Below are positions 11,963 to 25,285 of a DNA stretch of 64,000 bases, in pieces. The first letter of the stretch is position 1, and every line of letters begins with the position of its first letter. The translations under genes were made by a program, and so were the position numbers. Origin of the DNA: Loxodes magnus (taxonomy: Eukaryota; Ciliophora; Karyorelictea; Loxodida; Loxodidae); NCBI GenBank assembly GCA_946699065.1, contig CAMPDV010000088.1, positions 682,001 through 746,000 of the forward strand. The letters run 5' to 3'. The notes beneath the pieces were generated by a model. That model searched no databases. It worked only from the letters and a program-made list of their open reading frames with translations, and was not told where the DNA came from.

Positions 11963-14230
11963 ATGTAAACTAACTAGAATATTTTTTGTTCCAAATGCAA
12001 TCGTTATAACTAAACCTAAATAAATTAGATTTTTTAAGATGCTAAATGCTAGCAATGTTCAAATCTTTAAGATTAAGATAGACAAAGCATTGGAAGTGGT
12101 TAATTTCAAGAGACTTCATAAAACTTAAAATAAACTTCTCCGGAAATATCTGACTTAGGAAATTTAGGTGAACCTTATAAAAAATAGAATATAAAGTATT
12201 AAATTTATATAAAGCAAGATCATCAACTATAAATGAAGAGTGCTAGTGACTTTTTTTGAAAAAATAAGAACATTCTTGATTAAGTTTTTTGTTTTTTAGA
12301 TAATTAATAAATAGCAGTTTTATAATAGGTTAGCAAATTCTTCTATAAATATACCTTTCAAATTTAATTGCTGCAGTTGAGAGATTATTAAGGTAACGAA
12401 GAATAAACTAAAGGAATGCTGTAATGATAATTAAAATAAATTGCTTATTAAGACGTTGAACATATTTCTGTTGAAGTTAAATCTTTATCTCAGAAAGTAT
12501 GAAATCAATTAATATAAGAATTTAATAGATGTGTAAGTTTCAGACTGAAGAATATTAAAAAAGGTTAAATTATCAAAATTTAGCAAATCTCATTATGAAA
12601 TTATTTTTATGGAACTATTAAAGGAATACCTGATTTATCAAGATGCCTTAAATTAAAATATCTGAATATTTACTCCATAGAACTAACGGATAATTAGCTA
12701 AAATTTATGTAGAACTTACCTTGCTTAGAATTTCTTTCTCTTTAAGAAGTCTAAAATGTATCAGGTGAGTTCTTAATAAACGATTGCTTAAAATTAAACT
12801 TAAAAGTAATAAAAATAAGAAGTTAAAAGATAAATAATGATTATATTAAAAACTTTCTAATGATAAAAGGAAACTTGATTGAAGAAATATAAATAAATAA
12901 GAAAACATAAGAATTTATTGAATATTGTCCTAATTTGAGTTGTGTTGATCTATCATAAACAGATGATTTATAAAGCTAAACTTTAAAATATTTAACGAAC
13001 TTAAATTTATAAGAATTAAAAATTAAATTAAAGAATGTTGGTATCTAAGTAATGACAGATTTTTTTTCAAATAAGTGAAAGTAACTTGAATATATTGAAA
13101 TATGAAACTATTTGTCTTTTTAAAGTGAACTTATATATTTATTATTTTAAAATGCTCCAATTCTCAAGCAGTTGTGATGAAGTTAATTTAATGACAGTTT
13201 TTGGGTAGGGTCAAATATATAATTAGGTACCTAAAATGAAATATAGACTTCAAGCTTAAATTTCACTGATTTATGTTTAAATAAACTTGAAGAAATCTAT
13301 TTGTTTGATTACATGCCTTTTAATGATGAATCACTATTATCTTTACTAAAGGCTGCTCCAAATTTGAAATAAATATCTTTTATATAAAGAAATTAGAGGA
13401 AAGATTAACTAATTTAGTAAGAAAACTAACTAAATTTATAAATGATAAGCAATATGGAGCATTTATTTTTACTTACATGTCTATAATAATTAATAGTTGA
13501 TGGTAATAGCTGCATATAAGATCAAACGCTATCTTTTATTATAAAAAGTACTCCAAATTTAAGAGTTTTAAAATTAAAGGAACTAGATTAGTTGTTAGAT
13601 TAGACTATTAGACAGATAAGTTAAAGTAATTAGAAATTAGAGGAAATATAATTGCTGAACTTATCTCAAGTCTAAGATGAAACTTTAAATTTAATATTTT
13701 AAAGCTGTAATAAACTAAAAATAATAGAGGTAAGCTAAATTAGAAATATATCAAATTAAACTTTATAATCATTAAATTCAAGTTGCTATGATCTAAATTA
13801 TCTATCTTTGCAAAAATGCACTTTTTAGAATGAAAATTGGATTGATTAAATAGTTAAAATTACAAAATTAACTACATTGAAGCTTATTTAGTGCTAAGTA
13901 AAAAATGAAGATTTAGTTAAAATAATAAAAAACTGTCCTTTAATAAAAAATTTGGATTTAAGTAATAATGAATTAATAACTTAGTAAGGATTAATATTTG
14001 AAAATGAGTAAGGATAATTATATCCAATTTGAAATAATTTAAGAGATTTAAATTTATATGGATGCAATTTAATAAAATGATCTTTTATAAATGAAAAAGG
14101 TAAAAAGCTTAAAATCTGACAAAGTTACTTTAAAAAATAATGGCAATTCGAAGAAAAAGAAGAAAAAGATTTCAACTTAGGGAATATTTGCTTAGAAGAG
14201 GAATACTAACTAAAGTTTTTAATATATTAA
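11963..14230 (+). CDS. F-box/LRR protein, copy 1 (intact)
   Basis: With TAA/TAG as Gln and TGA as Trp one frame is open from ATG 11963 through the whole homologous region (about 755 codons). Residues 9-32 form C-x2-C-x16-C-x2-C, a small zinc motif. At about residue 105 comes an F-box (ILDQVFCFLDNQQIAVLQQV), then many leucine-rich repeats with phrases such as LKYLNIYSIELTDNQLKFM. F-box/LRR proteins bind Skp1 and choose substrates for SCF ubiquitin ligases; that role is by family. Trp codons in the LRR (FFSNKWKQLEYIE) use TGA. The next in-frame TGA is at 14,501, but protein-like composition and paralogue similarity fade near 14,230, so the end is uncertain. This is one of four direct paralogues. 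Confidence 0.8.
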
Positions 14231-14489
14231 ATTTAAAAATTAATTTTTTAGTATAAAATATATTAACTTTTAACTGAAAATGCAAGGAAGGTTTAAAACT
14301 AAATATAATAAATATAGCTATTTAAATAAAAATGTTCTTTAATTAATTAAAATAAATTTAATATTATTAAATTTATTATCAATATAATTGAAAAGAATAA
14401 TCCTAAATATTGCTTAACGCTAATAATAATTGAAAAGGCTCAATTTAAAGTAAAAAATTTAATGCTTTTTTTATAGTTAGTTATAGATA

Positions 14490-14650
14490 TACGATATATA
14501 TGAACTGAAGCAAGTATTTAAATTACTTAGTTTATTCTTCTAAATCGATTTTACATTTATATATTTTTATAAAATCCTTTCGTGAGAGATTATTTATCAA
14601 AATATTTATCAATAATCTTCTGTTTCTATTATATTCATTTAATAGTGAAA
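14490..14650 (+). repeat. Conserved 3' flank of F-box/LRR unit
   Basis: This aligns with 29,500-29,655 downstream of copy 2, including tttacatttatatattttta. In copy 2 an ORF1-like gene (28,506-29,290) lies between the F-box gene and this flank. The duplicated unit therefore extends beyond the coding region. Confidence 0.5.
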
Positions 14651-14979
14651 CTATTCATAAATTTCAGAACTATTATTATTAAATAGAATTTAATAATTCT
14701 GAAAGTAAAGACTGCTTAAATTGTATCTCACTAGTAAAATTAGATTTATAACATAAAATATAATTTATTTGTATAGAGTCACCTTTATTTGGTTTGCTAC
14801 TAATCAAAAAGTTTAAAGTTTAAAAATGTCTCAAGTTTTATTCCATTTCCAATCTTCTTCCTGAATCTTCTTCTTAGAATACATATCTTGCAGTACTCCG
14901 TTCACACTTTTTAATAAAAGATTCTTGCTTCAATCGAGTTTTATTCTAAACATATTCAAATTACTTCTTTATTGAGCAA

Positions 14980-15510
14980 ATGCGATGTCCTTCAAGAGTT
15001 AATTTCTTATATGCTTTTTTTCTGTACAATAAACCTTCTGGAGTACAGTTTAGATTACCTATGGATCTCCATAACTTAAAGCTTTCAAATTTTTATTTTA
15101 TTAGAATTTTCAGCAATCTCTTTAAATGTGTCCATATTTACTGCAATGCCAACATTACTTTCTATTCTTTACAATCGGAATTTTAGCTGGTTGATGACTC
15201 GGTTCCACATCCATGGAGTAATTTGTTGTTTTATTTTTTAGAAATAAGCTTTCAGTCAGTTCCGCTAATTGATTGAATTTGGATTCTATTTCTCAATTCT
15301 CTGATTGACTGGTTGGAAATTTTCATTTTTTAGTATTTATATGTTAGATATTAGGTATGCGATTTTTCCTTCAAGCTCTTATACGTGGCTTAAAAGTTTA
15401 AAATTCTCCTATTGCATATCTTTGAGTTCTTAGAGTATGTTATGCTATTTTTAATTTGATTGTGATGGATCCTGTTTAGAAGATATTTTTTTCAATAAAT
15501 TTTCACTTTT
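14980..15510 (-). pseudogene. Coiled-coil plus CCHC zinc-knuckle ORF1/Gag-like fragment
   Basis: The minus strand first encodes a coiled coil (NILQELKDMQQENFKLL, LEGKIAYLISNIQILKNEN). In another frame it then encodes a classical zinc knuckle CWHCSKYGHIQRDC (C-x2-C-x4-H-x4-C) at about 15,108-15,160. Coiled coil followed by a CCHC knuckle is the layout of retrotransposon Gag/ORF1 RNA-binding proteins. The frame change between the two parts indicates decay or an unseen intron. No reverse transcriptase is adjacent. Confidence 0.5.
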
Positions 15511-16800
15511 TTATAGATAACAATTATTGTTCTAAAAGTAATAAAATTATTACTATTTTAATAATATCTAAGAGAAAAATAAAAATACTTGATATAATGG
15601 CTTTATTAATCTTTCTCTTTAAATCTAGTCTCAAAATATTACTAAGTGGCTCTTAGGTTATATTTAAATTATTATTGATCACTAGGCATATTTTAAGTTT
15701 GAGTATAAATGATCTATAGCTCAGTAAATTTCAACTATTTAACGATTATTGATCAATATAGTAAATTTTACCCACAAAATAATCAAATAATCAAATAACG
15801 CGAATCCCCCTTTAAAGTATCATCACGGTTTTAATCTGAAAAAAATGTTTAAAAATTCCTTAGTCTAATTAAATTCTTACAGTTCTGAGTTAGAGTTCTT
15901 AATCTCCTCCAATTTCTTTCATAAAATCTAATAGTGTCATTTATTTGAAAAGTTTCACTAAGTTTCTAAATTCTTAATAAGTTACTATTCCTTTACAATA
16001 GTATCTACTAGTCTTTTGATCTTTTTTTATATTTCCTTGAGTTCAAATCTTGAAATTATTTTTATGGCTATTTTCTTGAAGCCAGGATATTTTCTAAAGA
16101 TTATAAAAGTTAATAGTTCTTTGTATTAAATAATACTTTAGAAAGTTCATTATTCGATAATTATTACTGGAATACGAAACTTGATGCTAATAAGTTCGAT
16201 GATTTAAAAATCCAAACTATATTATAAAGAAACTGCTAAATATAAAAACTCTTAAATGAAAAAAACTGAAGCAAAATTGATATTATTATTTATAGAAATT
16301 TAATTTATAGCGAGAAAACAAAAAATAAAGTAAGTAATTTTCTATTGTAATAGATACAAATTTACATATAAAATAGTAAATTATAAAGTTAAGTACTTAT
16401 TTAAGAATTTAGTTGAAAACTGTTTTGATAAATAAAAAGTTAGTTCTTGTGACGAGTAAGAAGAACTATTTAAAAATTAAAATGGAAAAATATAATTTTC
16501 AGATATTTTGCAAAGAGTAACTCAGTGAAAATAAAAATGATAGAAGCTCAAAACTACTCAAATGAAATTATCGAGAAAATAATTGAGATTAATAAAAGGT
16601 ATTTAATATTAGACTATTAAAAATTATGATAAAGTTATTTTTAAAACTAAAACTAAATTAATTTGGCATTCTTGTTAAATAATATCCCTCTCATTTAATC
16701 AGATATTATACTCTTTGTTATGTAATTTATCTTTAAATACATTAATTCTAATTAATTTTTATATTTACTACTAAAATTATTTTTATTTTTATATTAATAT
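15511..16800. other. AT-rich intergenic stretch
   Basis: Nothing recognised. Short minus-strand open segments near 15,900-16,100 lack motifs. Confidence 0.35.
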
Positions 16801-16803
16801 AAA

Positions 16804-17382
16804 ATGGCATCTAAAAATAAAAGACCTCTGCAAGTGAATACTTAAAAAATTAAGAAAAGTATTAAAATAATTGAATTATCACCTTAGCAAGACAAAGAAT
16901 AATAATTTAGGGTTCTTTGCATAATTAGTACAATAAAGGATATCAAATATACAATATGAAGAAATACAACTAAGATTAAAGATTGAGAAATTAGAAATAG
17001 ATACTAGGAAGAATAGGGATAAAACTAAATCTTTAATTTCCATATATAGAAGATTCAATAAATAGTTTATAATCATAAATGAGATATAAACTGGAAAAAA
17101 TTAACAAATAATTTAATAAACTTTCTCAATTGCTTTAATTTTCATTTTCTTTATTCCAATATCAAATAAAAGAAATTTTAAAAAGATAAAATATCCAATA
17201 AGAAATTATAAAAGAATCATCTGATAACTGAAAAGTATTCCGATGGATATCGTATACATGAATAATTATAAAGTACTAAAAAAGTCCAACTATTATGTAT
17301 GATAAAAGCATCATCATTATAAAAGATGCTGCTGAAAAATACAAATCTTCAAAAATAATAGATTTAAATTTATTAATTCCAA
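16804..17382 (+). CDS. Small basic protein, ORF1-like family, unknown function
   Basis: From ATG 16804 a single frame reads MASKNKRPLQVNTQKIKKS and IIELSPQQDKEQQ, and stays open with TGA as Trp to about 17,380. The basic start followed by an SP-rich segment resembles the start of other family members (KRTYVIDSPPL at about 46,070 minus; STPPLENEKK at about 6,225 plus). No zinc knuckle is seen. The 3' end is uncertain. Confidence 0.35.
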
Positions 17383-20300
17383 ATATAGAAATATTCTAAC
17401 TAAAAAGCTATTTTGATTGTAAATTAATGTCTGGAATTTTTAAAATTGATTATTGCATAGAAGATTTTGTGATTTAATTTACTTTAATTTTTTAAGTTTT
17501 TTGCTACTTGTTTCGCACTGAAAATTTATTTTAATCTAAAACTGAATTTTTTCGACTTTATTTAGATTTTTTAATTTGAATTTGGCTTAAATTTAGTGAT
17601 ATTTTAATAGAAGACTAAATAAAATAATTTTATAATTCTATTTAAGTTTTTAAGTTTATGTTTATTAAATTTTGTATTTATAATTTTTTAAATAAATTAT
17701 TATCTTAAATATGGATTGCTTCACTTTTTTCACTTTTTTGAAGGATTTCAAAATAAAAAAATAAAAACATTTTTTTTATTTTAAAAAGGTTCAATTAAAA
17801 TTATTTTTGCGAGGATAAATTTAAAAAATTTAATTTAGTTTTTAAACTTTTAGAAATTTCGAAAAATAAAATTATTTTTTGGCTAAACGAGTAGCAGTAG
17901 AAATCAAGGACAGACTAAGATTTTAAATTTTGGAATAATTAAATATAAAATGGAATAAAAAAAAGAATTTTAAAATTCTTCAAAAAATTAAAATATTTAA
18001 ATTTTTTAAAAAAAATATTTATACAAATTTCTTTTATTAATAAATTTATATTATATTTTGAAAAATTTCAATAAACTATTATAGTTTTCTTAAAAAAGAA
18101 AAAAGTTAGAAAGTTTGTAAAATGAAAAAAGATAGTATAATAAAAATTTCTATAAAAGTTAAAATAAAATTTCTTTTTTGCTCTGAGTTTAAGAGTAGAT
18201 AAGATTTCGAAAAAATTTTAAAATTTTGATTAGAAAATAAATTTAGAGTAGGTTTTTTAAAATTAAAAAGTTTAAAAAATAGCTAAAAATTTTGCATAAT
18301 AAAAAATTATAAAATAATAATCAATTAGTTCTATTTATAATAGCTTATTGAATGATTGAAAATGTTTTTAATATTTTTGCATTTAAACTAAAATAAAACA
18401 GATAAATTAAATTAAAAAGAATTTTTATTAGCAAAGTAATTAGATAAAATTTAAATTATTATCGAAAACATTTATTTTATTGCTTTATAGAAAATGGAAA
18501 GCACTACAAAAGTATAAGAAGGAAAAAATAATTATACATAATAGTGATAAAGCAATAGAAATTAATTAAAAAAGATTTGGAAGATGAAACCCTTATTTTT
18601 ACTTTTGGCTTAGAGATTTATTTTACAAAAGATTTTTCGGATGAAATTTTTTAATTTTTTTAAGAATCTCTGTAAAAGAATTCAAAAATTAATAAATACA
18701 CTTGGAGTTATTTAGAAAAATAAAATATAGTAAAAGATCAATATTCACTTTTTCTAAAACTTTAATAAATAAATTTTTTTGATTGAAAAGATATTTAAAA
18801 GTATTCTTATATTTTTAAATATAAAATATGCTATAAAACTATTTATTTAAAAAAAATTTAAGACATTTCGTATAAATAAAAAATAAATATCTAAATTTAA
18901 TTTTTAAATGTAAAATAGATAAGTGAAATAATCTCTTTCCTTAAAAATCTTTCATTCATTAAAAATATAATATCTTAAATTTTCTTAATTGAAATATAAT
19001 ACATGAAAGATTTCAAAGTTTAAACTATTAAAATTTAAATTAAAAAAAGTAAAAATATAATTTTTTTAATATTTCTATATAGGAAGATATAATAAATTTA
19101 TATAAAATATTACTTTATTAAATTAAAATTAATTTCTCCAATTATTTCATAATCAAACAAAACGTATCTTAAATTATTAAGCAAACTAAATAAAAAAGTC
19201 ATCATATAGAAATTAATAAGGATTTACACCATAGTAAATCCTTTAAAAATTAAAAAAATAATAAATAATATTTAAATAAAATTGTAAAAATTAAAAGATG
19301 AATTGATAAATAAAATTCATCAAAATATTCAAATTACCATTCTGTAAAAATTTAAAATTTGTACTGATAAAATCAAACAAGATATTGTAATGTAAAATAA
19401 AGAAAACATAGTATTATTTTATTTATTTTTATATATAAAATTTTGAATTCAAAAACTAAAAAACGTAAAGACAGTATCTTACTGTTAATATCAATAATAG
19501 CATTCCGAATTGAATAAATAAACTAAACTCTAAACTAGCAAGATTATATAAATTTCTTTATTTTTTTATATGATTAAACAAAATTGAGTAAAGTTTAAAT
19601 AATTGAAATAAAATATTTTGAAATTTCTTTGCATATACATGTAAAAGTAAATTATATATTTGACTTTCAAGTTAAATATATTTATAAAAAATAATCTATT
19701 TAATAATCTTATTTAATTCTTAAAATTATACATTTAATTTTAATTAAAAAACTACAAGAAAAGATATATATTTTTTTTTTAATGTTTTGCTTATTTATTT
19801 GTATAATATATTTCATCAGAAGTCAATTATTTAAATACGTTTTAAAGGTATAATTTCTGAAAAATGCCTATATTATATCAAGATAAATAAAATAATTTTT
19901 TTTAATTATCTAATAACTTTATATTTTATAAACTTCATTAGTTTTTAATTTTAATCAATTTTCTTATTGTTTAAACCTTTAGAATAAAGTTTTCATATAA
20001 TTAAAAGAACTAAACTATTTTTATATTAAACTAATAATTTAATTTAGATAATATTTCAAAAATAAAAAGTTTATTTTTATCTTATAACGAAATTTCTCCT
20101 AACTAGAAGAGCATTTTTTATCTTTTTAATAAAGCATATTCCATTCTGTGTAGATTTTTTACTTATTAATTTAAAAATTATGAGTTAATTTTGCTGCATT
20201 CATATAAGCATAATTATCTTTAATTATTTCATATTGGATATAATTATCCTAACTCGTTTGTAAATATAAATATTTCATTAGTCAAGTAATCATTATTACT

Positions 20301-20660
20301 TAAGATTAAATTTTATAATTAATGACTATTTTAATTTATTTTAAACAAGTCTTAATTAATTAATTTACAATTAAAAAAATGATTATATTTAAAATTCGCT
20401 ATTATAAATTATTAGCGGCTCTTCTTTATTCTTGAGAAAAGAAGCTTCAATCAAAAAGGAAAAGCACAGGAAGGTGCTCGAAAATCTTCGAATAACAGAT
20501 TTGGAGTCATTATAGTTTGAATAAGTTTGCAAAATATAAAAGTTAATAAGATAATTATTATAAAACTGTAGTTAAAATTAGAATAACGAAAAAATATTTA
20601 CATATTACTAAATAAAAAGTTTAAATTGGAGTTTAGTGAACTTGGAGGACTTTCAACCTT
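17383..20660. other. Long AT-rich stretch without assignable genes
   Basis: More than 3 kb of extremely AT-rich sequence, with poly-T and poly-A tracts near 17,700-18,100 and 19,760. I see no repeat unit, RNA or motif-bearing frame. Confidence 0.45.
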
Positions 20661-20664
20661 GTGT

Positions 20665-21039
20665 TCACAGGACCAGTTTGATAACCTGGCTGGAACCAGC
20701 TCCCTTCAGAACTCTTTCTTCAAGCACAGTTGTTCTCTGCTGCAGCAATCCCATTTCCCTGAAGAAAGTGTTTTGCTCTCGATCTTAGACTTCCCAGAAG
20801 CTTTCTTTCCATTCCTTGAGCTCAGTAACTTGTTTTTTTAGAACTCTATTCTCTGATCGTAGCTTCTTTACTTCCTCCTTCAGGTCAGAGAATGCAACTA
20901 AAATTTATGCCTGTTTTTCCTAGAACTGTGGTATCGCAAACTCTCGCACTGCTGCTGCTTCTTGCTTCTCCAGCACCTTTCTAGCTCCTTCCTCTTCAGT
21001 TGGTGTCATCGAGGTAGCCTTTTGGCATTTTTATCCCAT
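20665..21039 (-). CDS. GC-rich coiled-coil ORF, ORF1-like
   Basis: The minus strand encodes 124 residues from ATG 21039 to an in-frame TGA at 20665. It is a strong coiled coil (FSDLKEEVKKLRSENRVLKK, QVTELKEWKESFWEV, LLQQRTTVLEERVL). Base composition and codon use differ from everything around it: CTG, GAG, CAG and TGG are frequent and TAA/TAG are rare. Upstream frames continue towards about 21,110, so the start is not certain. Coiled-coil ORF1 proteins form trimers that bind LINE RNA in other lineages. The unlike base use suggests a recent arrival. Confidence 0.5.
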
Positions 21040-21218
21040 CTTTTAGGTTGGCCTGGAAGTTCCTAGTTGAGTCTATTATTCTTGAAGGTTTTGAGAAGAA
21101 GATTATTTCTACGAAGAAGAAGTGTTAGTTAGAGATGAGGGTTCTTACTTTCTCTCCCCTTTTTAGGAGGTGGTATAAAAGCCATTCTTGAACCCTTTTA
21201 CCATTATTAACAAAAAAT

Positions 21219-23994
21219 ATGAATTCCGCTTAAATAGCTTAGAAAATCATTAAAACGTGCTCAACAAATGTAGCGTGCTCTGAAAGAAAACTTATATACT
21301 TAAAAACGAAAGAATAATAACCCTGCCATAATCTCTTAAAAAAAACAATATATCTTATAAAGATACTATTTAAAAGGATAAACAAGATTAAAAAAATTAA
21401 AAATATATAAAGTTTTAAAAAGATTTAAACGATAAGCAAATACTTGAAATTTTTTTGAATTCAAGTTAAAAGAAATAAAAAAACTTAAATAAATATTAGA
21501 AAAAAAAGTAATTCATCTTTATATTCACATAAAACTACTCTAAATATATTGAACCAAAAGAATCAACTATTGAAAATATTTCTGCTAATTAAGAAAATTA
21601 ATGTTTGCTTGATTTTTAGATTGAAAATGGTAAAGTTTAACAATAAATTGTTGAATTAAGAAAATAAAAGCAATAAGTTTCAATAAAAAATGAAAATATA
21701 ATTAAGTAATATTCAATAAAAGAGTTTAACTTAAAAAATCACTATGAAATCATAATGACATAAAAAAATACTTATTTAGAAAAAGCCTTAAAATAATTAA
21801 AGAAACTAAAAAATAAAAACGAAATATTAAAGCTATGCTTAAGAAACTATTAGATTAAGTTAAAGTCCAAATAATTCAATATTGAGACTAACTAAATACA
21901 ATTAATAGGAGTATCAATATAAGCAATTCTGCCTTAGATTTACTAACAAAGCATAGAAGTGTAAAATGTTCTTCGGAAGGAGCTAATGAATATGACATAG
22001 GCCTTTAAACTGCAAGATGAGGCTATGTTTACTCTCGAGTAAGAAACTCAAATTAGTATAAGTAACTTGGTTTATAAAACTTAATCCATTCACGCTGAAA
22101 TGAGAAAATGCTATTTGAAAAATAATGAAGTACTTTAACGTCTTAGAGAAATGGAAGCTCTTAATTAAAATCTCAATTGAGAAAATTTACTCTTATTAAA
22201 TAAAATTGATCAAATCTACTGAAAGGCACATTTACTCACAGTCATTGTTAATAAAAAAACGCATAATGTTAACAATTACAAAATGAGAATTCATAGATAT
22301 CATAAGAACTGAACTTACAAAAACATTTAACACATCAAATCCGTTAAAGACACATTCACATAAGCAAACTCTCTTTAAGTATAGAATAAAGAAACTTAGA
22401 TTGAAATTGAATAAAGCAATTAAATATCTCAGACAACTGTTTTGACTAAAGATTCGGTTACCGACACAGAATTAATTTTTTAGGATCAATCTTCTTAGTG
22501 TGATCTTATTGATTTTAATTATAAAAAATTGCTGAATACATAAGATCAGCTCAATAAATAATTTATCAATCAAGTTAAAGATTATGATACTGTAGTTAAA
22601 GAAAATATAAATCTAATGGAAAACTAAAACAAATTCAAATTTCAATGTAGTAATCATCTTCCAATTTATCAGCTCTCACAGTTAAATATTGCAAATAATC
22701 TTTTTAGATTTATAATTATTTACATCCCCAAACTATAGACTAAGGAACACAGTTCAATTTTCAGGAAGAAGAATTTATAAATAAACTGAAAAGATAATGT
22801 CCAGGCCCTTATCTTCCATTTCCTAAATAACGTCTTAACAAGACAGAAGAAAATCAATCTATAATAAAAAATTTCTATATTAACTCAAAATAGTTAAGAG
22901 ACTTCATCCTATATAACTTTTGAAGAAGAATTAATTACTAAACAATAATTTCTAATAGATACATCGAACTTGATTAAAAACTTTAAAAAGGATAGATTGA
23001 CAATAGGACAGTTAAAATTAATATAGATTAAGTACTCTTGAAGATATATAACTGACAGTTTCTCTACATATTTGATACAATTTTTTGATTAGCATAAAGA
23101 ACATAAAAAATTATATGCATGTGAAAATTTGTGGGTCTAAAAAGGAAATTACAATATATGAATCTGGACTGAGAGGAGGATCTTAAATAAATAATCAAAT
23201 TAATCAAGTAAAATAGATCGTGCTAATATTGATGATATTGCAACTAAAATTTTATCAATTCAAGAATTCATCATTAAAAACGACTTTGACATTTTTTCCA
23301 TTAATGAAATACATGCTAAGTATTAATTTGTACCTTTTATACTACAAGGATTTTGGACCTACTATAGAAATGCTAACGGGTGAGGAGGAGTCTGTATTCT
23401 GGCTAAAGAGAAACTAAACGCAACTTAAATAGTTTAAGAGGCAGATGGATAGGCCCAGCTCAGCTTCTGCATAATAAAAATTGACGATATACTCTTTACT
23501 TCATGCTACATGCCGGACGGCAGCAAGACAAAAGATATAAAAGATGAAGCCTATGACATTATCAATGAAATATCTCATGAGTTTCCCATAATGCTCACAT
23601 ATTCCTTGGTGACTTTAATGCACTACTAGAAGACTTTTGTAGTAATCCTCTAAACAACTATGATAAGACATCCCGATTAAAATAGTTTATTCAGCAGAAT
23701 GATTTGTAGATTATCAATGACCCTATAGCAAATGCATTCATTCATAGAGCTAATCAAAAATATTATTGTAATGATTACATTTTGGCAACCCAACACTTGA
23801 ATATTGATTAATTCAAGGATTTCTACACTCACTATGACAAACTAATCACTGATTATATTCCTATATCTGTGACTATTGCTTACAATGCAACCACAAATGT
23901 TCCAAGATAACAACCATTACTCTATAAGATTGATAAGCTACTTGACTTATTAAGCAGATTTTTTATTTAATTATTACCTTAAAACCAAACTTGA
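21219..23994 (+). pseudogene. Coiled-coil plus EEP-endonuclease ORF (LINE-like relic, no RT)
   Basis: A long coiled coil occupies about 21,220-22,950, with some frame changes near the 5' end. A domain of the exonuclease-endonuclease-phosphatase fold follows at about 23,214-23,930: FDIFSINEIHAKY (catalytic Glu region), NGWGGVCILAKEKL, SCYMPDGS, IFLGDFNALLEDF (the GDFN metal/active-site motif) and LITDYIPISV in place of the usual SDH. APE-type LINEs use this domain to nick target DNA. Here the final catalytic His is Tyr, a frameshift lies at about 23,592 just before GDFN, and the frame ends at TGA 23,992 with no reverse transcriptase after it. I read it as a broken or domesticated LINE 5' part. 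It could instead be a cellular EEP protein. Confidence 0.6.
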
Positions 23995-24292
23995 AAATAA
24001 TGATAAGAATATTTATTTTAGACATATCTTAAAGTTCAGTAAATATAAGTAATTTTAAATAAATAATTTTATATTAAAAATAAAGAAATATTCTAATTTA
24101 AATTAGAAGCTATATTGTATTTTTAAATTATTGAAACTTCATTAATATCTTACTAAGTTAGTTTAAAGAATTAATTAAAGTAATAAATGTTATCAAATAT
24201 TTTCAATTCTTTTAAAAATTAATTAGAATTCTAATTATTTTTCTTGCCTTAATTCTTAATCTTTTAAAGATATTACTTTATTTATAAATAAA

Positions 24293-24605
24293 ATGCCAGT
24301 ACCAATTGTAAAACAAATTGGATAAACTTCAAAACGAAAGAGTAAGTTATGCATGATCGCTGAATAAAATCTCACTTACTTTGAACTTTTTTACAAAAGA
24401 TTGAACATTCATAGCTTACCGTTCAATCACTTTAAGGTACATTAATTATAATTGTTAACGAGTAGTAACTTTTGTAGAGATTCATAATCTATCATTTGAA
24501 ATACGCCGAGTACCAATCGGTATAACAGATTAAATAAATTCAAGAAGGTTAATCTAACATTTATTAGTAAATGAGAAGGAATAATTAATAGAAGCAGAAT
24601 ATAAT
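24293..24605 (+). CDS. Hypothetical small protein
   Basis: From ATG 24293 the frame reads MPVPIVKQIGQTSKRKSK, then LTYFELFYKRLNIHSLPF, and continues for about 100 codons with TGA as Trp. I recognise no family. It sits just outside inverted-repeat arm A. The 3' end is undefined. Confidence 0.3.
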
Positions 24606-24649
24606 ATATTAAACTGAAAAATTTAATGATTTTAACATACTTGCTATTA

Positions 24650-25205
24650 AAAAAAGAAATATACTTTTATATTATGTAAATTGATTGGTATCTTAATAAA
24701 AACTAAACTTTATAAATCTAAATTACTTTTATATTAGAGTAAATATATTTTAAAATAGCCTTATTTTTATAGTAAATCTAACTAAAACTTAAAATAATTA
24801 TAGATAACATAGCTAAAAATAATTTGGAGGAACTTTTATTTTTTTACTATATCATAATATTTTCTTTTTACTATCTTAAGATTTTTTTGAATCATTTTAA
24901 AAGTGAAACTCTTCATTGAGTAAATAGATCAGAAAATAAAATAATAATAATAACTTTAAATTCTTAATACTTCTTCTAGAGGTAATTATGATTAATTTTC
25001 TCTAAATTTATATTTTAATTTTAGTTTTATAAATGTTAAGAAGTTTAAAAATAAAAAATTAGAATTTATTAAATTATTATATGGTGCTTAAATCAAAACT
25101 TTTAGTTTTAATATTAATAATTTTAATTATTTAAAAATAATAAATAGCTTCCTTATTTTTCTCAGAAGTCTATGATTAATCGTTTTATTATTTGTATAAA
25201 AAATA
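24650..25205 (+). repeat. Inverted repeat arm A (partner 32,770-33,215)
   Basis: The sequence matches the reverse complement of 32,770-33,215 in colinear blocks, for example cttcttctagagg(t/c)aattatgattaattttctctaaatt and the segment around tatggagg/tttggagg. Arm B has lost about 110 bp. The arms enclose about 7.6 kb containing a SINE, F-box/LRR copy 2, an ORF1-like gene and a broken RING-Ubl copy. It could be a pair of terminal inverted repeats or two opposite insertions of one MITE-like repeat. Confidence 0.6.
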
Positions 25206-25285
25206 AATTAAGCATATAAATGTAACGATAAATCAGGAATAGTTAGAGTAAAAGTAATTTAGTAGTTTTATTATATAATTTTTTT

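Noticed and set aside
23480-23960. Cellular DNase I or APE1 gene
   Set aside because: The preceding long coil, internal frameshift and TDY in place of SDH fit a retroelement relic better, although a host gene is not excluded.
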